DNA of 64,000 nt. Source: Nothopassalora personata. Lineage: Eukaryota > Ascomycota > Dothideomycetes > Mycosphaerellales > Mycosphaerellaceae. The DNA lies in assembly GCA_033816765.1 (NCBI GenBank), contig CM066293.1:1984001-2048000 (forward strand), written 5' to 3'. Both the position numbers and the translations under genes were made by a program. Positions 58,062-64,000 of this stretch are shown here, one piece after another (the stretch's first letter is position 1; each line of letters starts with the position of its first letter). Below the pieces are notes generated by a model. That model did no database searches. It was not told where the DNA came from and saw only the letters and a list, made by a program, of their open reading frames with translations.

Positions 58062-58165
58062 ATAACATATATAGTCCCTAGGTAGCCTCGTCTACTATCG
58101 CGCCCTAATACCGATAACATATATAGTCCCTAGGTAGCCTCGTCTACTATCGCGCCCTAATACCG
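58062..58165. repeat. Perfect 52-bp tandem duplication
   Basis: 58062-58113 and 58114-58165 are identical, starting ATAACATATATAGTCCCTAG and ending CCTAATACCG. No base differs although the surrounding DNA is RIP-saturated, so the duplication postdates most of the mutation here. Confidence 0.92.
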
Positions 58166-59689
58166 TAAAGAAGGACTACCTACCCTTCGACATACCCGAT
58201 AAGATCTAAGGATATTCGCGACGGCGCTCTTATACTTAGTAATTCGACGCCTTACGCGAGTAGAACATCCTATCCGTAGAGCTACACGACGACTTACGGC
58301 GCTACTAGCCCGCCGGTAGTATATAACGTGGAAAGAAATATATAGCTATATAGGAACCTAGTAGGAGGTAATAACATTACATAGATACAATTCGACGTAT
58401 ATACCTATACCTATCGAGGGAGTCTTTTAGTTAGAACAAGTAGACGAAGCTAAGTATTAGGGGGAGACTATAGGTATATAGTTATAGATATAGTGTAAGG
58501 ACACCGCTAGAGGTATTATAAATAGAAATAGAATAGGAGTTCTATATACTTAACGAAAAGTAACTAGATAGAGATTACGCGCGGAGATATAGTTATTATA
58601 GAGATAGCTATTGTTAGTTATAGAGATAGACTACACGTAGAGGCGAGGGATCGGCTAGTCGTACTATCAGAACGGCGCGGTCGGGTACGTTAACTCTATT
58701 AGCGCTACGTCGGCTAGTAGCTAACCCTCTACATCCGGGTATAGCTAGCATATTGTAGGCTATAAGTATGTAGGAAACAATTAATTAAGTATTAAGCGTA
58801 GCGGCTTATAGTATGCACTTACTATTTAATCTCCGTTAAAAGTCGACGTTAATTACGCGTACTATCTAACTATAGTATATAAGTCGGGGTATCTATCTAT
58901 ATAGTAGCTAGAATGTTATAGGTCTCTAGAGTAGACGCGTTTTTTACGTAGGTGCGTTATATACTTCCTCCGTATAGTTATAGCTAAGTAACTAATAATG
59001 TAACTATAGTACTAGAGGTATATAGATTACGCCATCTCGATAGACCGTAACTACCTATAAGAAACACTAGCGGGCATAGCTATTTTAGTATGTATCTTTC
59101 CGTAATCTATAGAAAAGACATCCTATTCTAGGCGTTCCGGGCGGAAGTCTCTCTAAGTGTAGAACTGCAATTATGTACTAGTGTATTATCGCTAGGTACA
59201 TCCGCTTCTAGATTTAAGGCTTTATTTCTCGCCGCCGTAGTTAGGTAAATATTTCTTAGATACGAATGCTTACGATAGTACGAGCGATAATGTATCTTAT
59301 AGACTTAATCTTCCTTCGGTTTATGCTCTTTATCCTCTCCCGATTCGTATAGCTTATAGTAGTCTCGATTATATAGTAAGTAGGTTCGGATAATGCCCTT
59401 ACCTCGACAACTAGGGTTTCTTTCTCGTATTCGATCGTACATGAAACATCCTTCGTCGTCGCTATCTACAGCTAAAAATTCTAAATAGTAGCATTAAGGA
59501 CTAAGTACTTATAGTTAGTATAAAAGTGCCGTAAATAGTATTAAGGGATGCTACCTAGATATTTAGAATAGTAAGTTATGTATCTTCGAGTCTTAATCTA
59601 GTTCGTACTTTATAGACTGTTAATAGAGGATTTCGCGTTTATATAAGCCGTAGGAAATAATACCGGAGAACATATCGCTTATCTAGTAA

Positions 59690-60058
59690 TGTCTACTAAC
59701 TACCCTATGTAGGCCTATCCGAGTTATGGTGGTATGGAGCGGTGCTTACGTAAGTAGGGGTATTTACCGGTCCTGGGACCGGGAAATCAGGTCACGTGAC
59801 GAGCAGCGCAGTAGCTAGATAAAACAAGAGGATTGGCGGACCCTAAACCCCTATACCCTCTACTCGAGAGGTATGAATTGAATTGTTGCCTTAATGCTAC
59901 GCTTATAATGCTTAGCTACGCAGTATATATCTTAATAGCTATACTAGGTCCTACTAGCTTACCTAAATGTCCAATTAAACCTAAATAAAATTAGGGCAAG
60001 TTAGACCTAAGGGACCCCCTCTAAACCTAAGGTTAATATAACCCATTAGTCGTTAATA
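59690..60058 (-). repeat. 3' LTR of second gypsy copy
   Basis: Homologous to 8969-9336. It carries a decayed palindrome (59762-59787) and GTCACGTGAC (59791-59800). On the minus strand it is preceded by a G-rich polypurine tract. Confidence 0.85.
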
Positions 60059-60547
60059 TATCCTCCCCCATTACGAACCTGTCCTTAGGTTCTAAAGCAG
60101 TGAGCCCGGACACTATAGGTAGCGTAGTTAGTCGCTATAAGCTAAGGTAGTCTTATAGTAGTATAGTAGCTCACCCTACCATTTAGCTTAATATATAAGA
60201 TGTTAGGTAATCCTAGGGCCTACTAGCGACAGTTTATAAAGATCGAAAGGATCCTTCTAATAGAGACCGTAATAATGACGTTAATAACCGCGACTCGCAT
60301 CCGTCGTACTGCACTAACGCATGCTACGAAACTAGTAAGGGAATAGACAGCCATGTTAGCATTAATCGAGTAGGCTAGATAGTCGAATAACGTAAACGCC
60401 ACTTATGAGACAAGTGAGCGTTAGTACTAGTAACCTAATAAATCTAAAGACGAGTCTACCGCGTAGCTAGAAAGTGAGTTAAGGGAAGATAAGTAACTAT
60501 AAGAAACAAGTAAGATCTAAGGACTAGAAGCACGTATACCCGAAGCA

Positions 60548-60633
60548 TTAGAATTAGAATTAGAACTAGAATCAGAACTAGAATCAGAACTAGAATTAGA
60601 ACTAGAATTAGAACTAGAATTAGAACTAGAATC
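60548..60633. repeat. Microsatellite of AGAATTAGAACT type
   Basis: Tandem 6- and 12-bp units (GAATTA, GAACTA, GAATCA) at the position matching 9828-9908 in the first copy, with a different unit composition, so the array has changed independently. Confidence 0.75.
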
Positions 60634-63600
60634 CCATAGGCTATAGCTGTAGCCGGAAATCAACTAGAAACTAGGAGCCTATAAACCCGTACTAACTACT
60701 CAGTTCTACTTATTCTCACACAACTCCTTTGTCTAGACCTACTCGTTGTCGTAGCTAACACTAGTCTTACTAGACGCGTCCCTAAGTAGCTAGCTAGTAA
60801 AGTTCCTATAGTAGTTGCGGAAGAAGCTCTTATTACGCCCTTCGCTTATAAAGTACATCTACTCGAGAGTAGTAACTAAGCTAAGCTACTTATTAATCAA
60901 TTTTATAGCTCGGACGCGCTAATTATGCATCTTCTTATAGAAGAGCTCCGAGTCTAGGCGGACCGTAGCATTAAGCTACCTTCTAGCATTAAGGATAACT
61001 TCGTTATCGTTCTAAGACTTTAAACCCGCTAGGGCATCGGACAGAGGGCTAATGCTACTAAGGTATACGGCCGTAGGAAAAGGATAGCCGGATACTAAGC
61101 GTCGATACTTAAACCCTATAGCGCTCTTACTTAGCGTCTTAAAGTCACGATAGAGGTCTATCACCTAGTGCATGCTCTAGCTTCTCTAGAGTTTAAGATA
61201 GTCATCGTCGCGGATCTCGATAAAGTAAGGGTTAATCTAACGTAGCGTCTTCTTATGTGCGGCCTGCCTTATTAGAACGCCTATAGTAGTTACCCGCATT
61301 TACCTAGCGCTTAGGTCCTCTCTAAACTAGCTAATGCTGTTCTTACTTAGGTAATTCTAAACCCTAACCGAGAAGAAACGCTTAAATCGGCCGTCTTCTA
61401 TGCAGTCGTTAATCCGGTACTACTAGATAAACTCTACAGCATTCCCTTACTTATAAAAACCGTATAAAAACTCCGGCCTACTAGTGCCCTCTAAGTTAAG
61501 AGAGTATAGCATGTGAAGCCGGTTATAAGTCTAGTAGTTTTCAATTTCGAGGTTTAAGTCGACCCTAGTATACTGCACTATAGCGTTCGCATTACCCCCC
61601 TAATAAGCCCTATTAAAGCTAAAAATCGTAGGCCTAGGGAAGGAGATAAACCGAGTGTAGTGTTAAGGGTATAGCGCTACTTATAAGAGCTATAGCCCGG
61701 GGTCTTATCGCATAATCTGTTAGCTTAGAGAATACTACATGTTCTAGTAGACGCCGCCGTTGCTAACCTTATTCAATTCTCGTAGGTACTATCGGTATAC
61801 GTCGAATTCTTAACTCATTATCTCTCTAACTATTTTAACCCGCGGCGCTAGTTTAGCGTTATTATACTAGTATAGCATGTTTCTATTAATGTAGGTACCG
61901 GTACTATTAAGATCGGCTTAGTCGGCTTTATTAATGCTAAATTTGTCGAGGATCTAGTTATAGTTAGTATACGTAACGATACTACTCGTAGTGCCGACTT
62001 TGCCTCGAATACGGAGGTAGCTAAGCGGGTTAATAGTCTTCTAACTACGCTTGTTAGGGCGAAACCACGACCTATTCTTTACCTTAATAGCTAAAAAACT
62101 CTTGCCTTTAAAGAGCTAGTCTTAGACCTTAAGCGCACGCTTATATAGGGTATTAGCGGTAATACCGGGATTTGTAACGAAGTAGAGGGCCTTATAGTAG
62201 AAATCTCGAACATGCTAATCGCACATTATAGCGCTAACCTTACCATCCCTCTTAAGAACGTCCGAGACAGTATATTCGAGCATCTTAAGGCCCGCTATCC
62301 GGTGCTTAGGTAGCTAGTTAATGCTGTCTACATTAATCGAGTTTCTAAACTTAATGCTATAGTACCGCTTATTGTAGGTATAGTTAGCGCGCTTAATCCG
62401 GAGGGCCTCGTCTTCTTATAGGATCTAATCTTTAAAGACTAATACATCCCTAATTACAGCCGAAGGTAACATAGTAAGTATCGGATTGCTATTCTTAGTT
62501 AAGGCCGGAGTAGATCGTAGGGTACTAACCGGTGTACCTAGCGGACTGCCCTCGCGTATAAGTACGCTATCTAGCGTTCGGTTAGGCGAGGATCGAGTAG
62601 GCGTAGTTATACCCTTATCTATGCTCTTGCCTATACGGAGCTGCTTAAGTCGACTCGACTTGCGACCGCCTCTCGATAGGACTATAGGCTAGGTAGAAGC
62701 TAGTAGTAGAGTTAGCGTAGTACTCTTTATACGTCCTTTACCTTTACTACCCGGTAGTAGCTAACGTGGCTATTACTAGCTAGATAGTCTAGGTTAATCT
62801 ATACTATCCTCTAGGGACGCGGACTTCTTAGTAATAGTACCCTCTATAAAGTATAGAAGGCTATCCTTATAGACGGCTAGGCGGTGTCTTCTAATAATAT
62901 CCCTACTCTTAGCCGATTGCGGATCAATACTACGTGCTTTAGCCTCCCTATCGCACCGGGTAAGATCACTAGGCTCTAGAATTTGCTTACGATCTATACT
63001 CTTACGGCCGATCCTTATACGCTAGATTAATGCCCTCTAGATTCTACTAATAGCCCTACTATAGTCTAGGTACTTGTTAATAAAGGCCGTAAACTAGCGG
63101 CGCCCGCTATTAGTACTATAAAGCTCGGAGATAATGCGTTGATTAAGAATCTTGTTGTCTATCTACTACGGCTAGTGGCGGGTAAGCGTAGCTCGAAGAG
63201 TCTTCTCTCGGTTACGAATCTCTAAACCGGTCTTACGAATCTTACCGACGATAGGAAATAAGACATCGAGCTTCTTATTACTAAGGAATTCATCCTAGTA
63301 GCTCTTGCCTATGCCGCTCTTAACTTCCTCGAAAAACAGGTTAACCTAGACGGAGTAGTCTTCGAACACCTTCTCGAAGCCCTTATAGAAGTCCTTTAAC
63401 ACCTTAACCCGCTTCTAAGGACTAAGCTCTCGGAAAATAACATTAGCGGCGGACTTCGGCGTATTCGTGTTAGTAAGGACACGTTTAACGTTGTCCGGTA
63501 GGCGAAGAGACTCGAACAAGGTCTAAGGTAGGCGGGTAAGCCTAGTAACAGTACTAGTAAGCGCTGTGCTCGAGCTAGCCGGGCGTAACAATAGACTAGC

Positions 63601-64000
63601 TAAAGCTATAATAACTAGGATTCGCTATTAGTAAGATCGTAAGAGCTAGCTATCTCGTAGTGCCACTCTAGAGTGTTAGTAAGCTTTAAAAGCTTAGTGT
63701 CGGGGTAGGGGCTTTAAAGAAGGTTAAGGTCGTAAAGAGAGAGAGGCTAAAGAACCGTCTAATGTGTATAGTAGTAGTAGATAGATGTGTTAGTAGTTAG
63801 TTATCGGTAAGGATATGCTAGTGTTTAAAGAAAAGAGGGGAAGTAGTAGGTAGAGAGCTGCGCTTAAGTATACCTCTTAACGTATGTCCATATAACCGTT
63901 ATAAGGTAGCAGCGCCGAGACCGGTCTTATAAGTGGTAAGAGCAGTGCTATTAAGGTTACACTAAAGGTCCGATAACCCTACATGTAACCGAAAACTAGT

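Larger units (their letters stand above)
45839..59689. other. RIP-saturated block with dynamin relics
   Basis: Same strong TpA bias as the other old blocks. Besides the pseudogenes listed separately it holds open but unassigned stretches at 52411-52644 (plus, hydrophobic) and 56085-56267 (plus), a coherent plus frame at about 57440-57760, a plus frame at about 53450-53900, and a perfect 52-bp tandem duplication at 58062-58165. No tRNA or intact gene was seen. Confidence 0.65.
59690..64000 (-). mobile_element. Second copy of the degraded gypsy element, 3' part, cut by window end
   Basis: Begins with an LTR (59690-60058) and continues collinearly with 9337-11574 and 17199-17930 of the first copy. 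It lacks the copia insertion and keeps about 930 bp (62293-63221) missing from the first copy. By homology the window ends some 50 bp before the palindrome that closes pol. Orientation is minus, with the 3' LTR at left. Confidence 0.88.

Noticed and set aside
62486..62692. 68-codon plus-strand frame in second gypsy copy
   Set aside because: It lies in the downstream region of unsettled strand; no independent evidence for a separate gene.

Overview
The window looks like transposon-packed, probably heterochromatic DNA from a filamentous ascomycete. Most of it carries the mark of repeat-induced point mutation (RIP): CpA and TpG are nearly gone, TpA is very common, and reading frames are cut mainly by TAG/TAA where Gln or Trp codons would be expected. 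In 46921-46980, for example, I count ten TpA, one CpA and one TpG, while 22141-22200 in an intact element has two TpA, nine CpA and two TpG. I see no intact host gene, tRNA, rRNA or CRISPR.

Oldest layer (1-1630, 1989-8963, 32412-43456, 45839-59689): heavily mutated DNA with ghost frames. The recognisable relics are a dynamin-like large GTPase (plus strand, about 46.7-49.0 kb) and a dynamin central-domain relic on the minus strand (about 54.0-55.6 kb). A coiled-coil-rich minus-strand relic of unknown family lies between them (about 49.9-51.6 kb).

Second layer: a RIP-mutated Ty3/gypsy element on the minus strand spans 8969-32411, including its insertions. It has LTRs of about 370 bp, a gag-protease region, an RT/integrase region and a long extra region downstream of pol. 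A 26-bp perfect palindrome marks the end of the gag-protease frame and the end of the pol frame, and decayed versions sit in each LTR. A second copy of the element's 3' part fills 59690-64000.

Third layer: a Ty1/copia element (11580-17193, minus strand, TTAAG target duplication) inserted into the gypsy element. Its two 247-bp LTRs differ at ten places, all of them CpA/TpG to TpA transitions.

Youngest layer, free of RIP: (i) a complete chromodomain-carrying Ty3/gypsy element (18466-25774) with identical 183-bp LTRs, an ATTAG duplication, intact gag and pol, and a canonical -1 slippery heptamer at the gag-pol overlap; (ii) a non-autonomous element (43462-45833) with identical 316-bp LTRs and an AGTAG duplication, carrying gag only plus an antisense gene for a Zn2Cys6-like coiled-coil protein; (iii) a solo LTR (1636-1983, GTATA duplication) related to (ii). 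Both young elements have an LTR segment complementary to the sequence just after the 5' LTR, as expected for Tf1-type self-priming.
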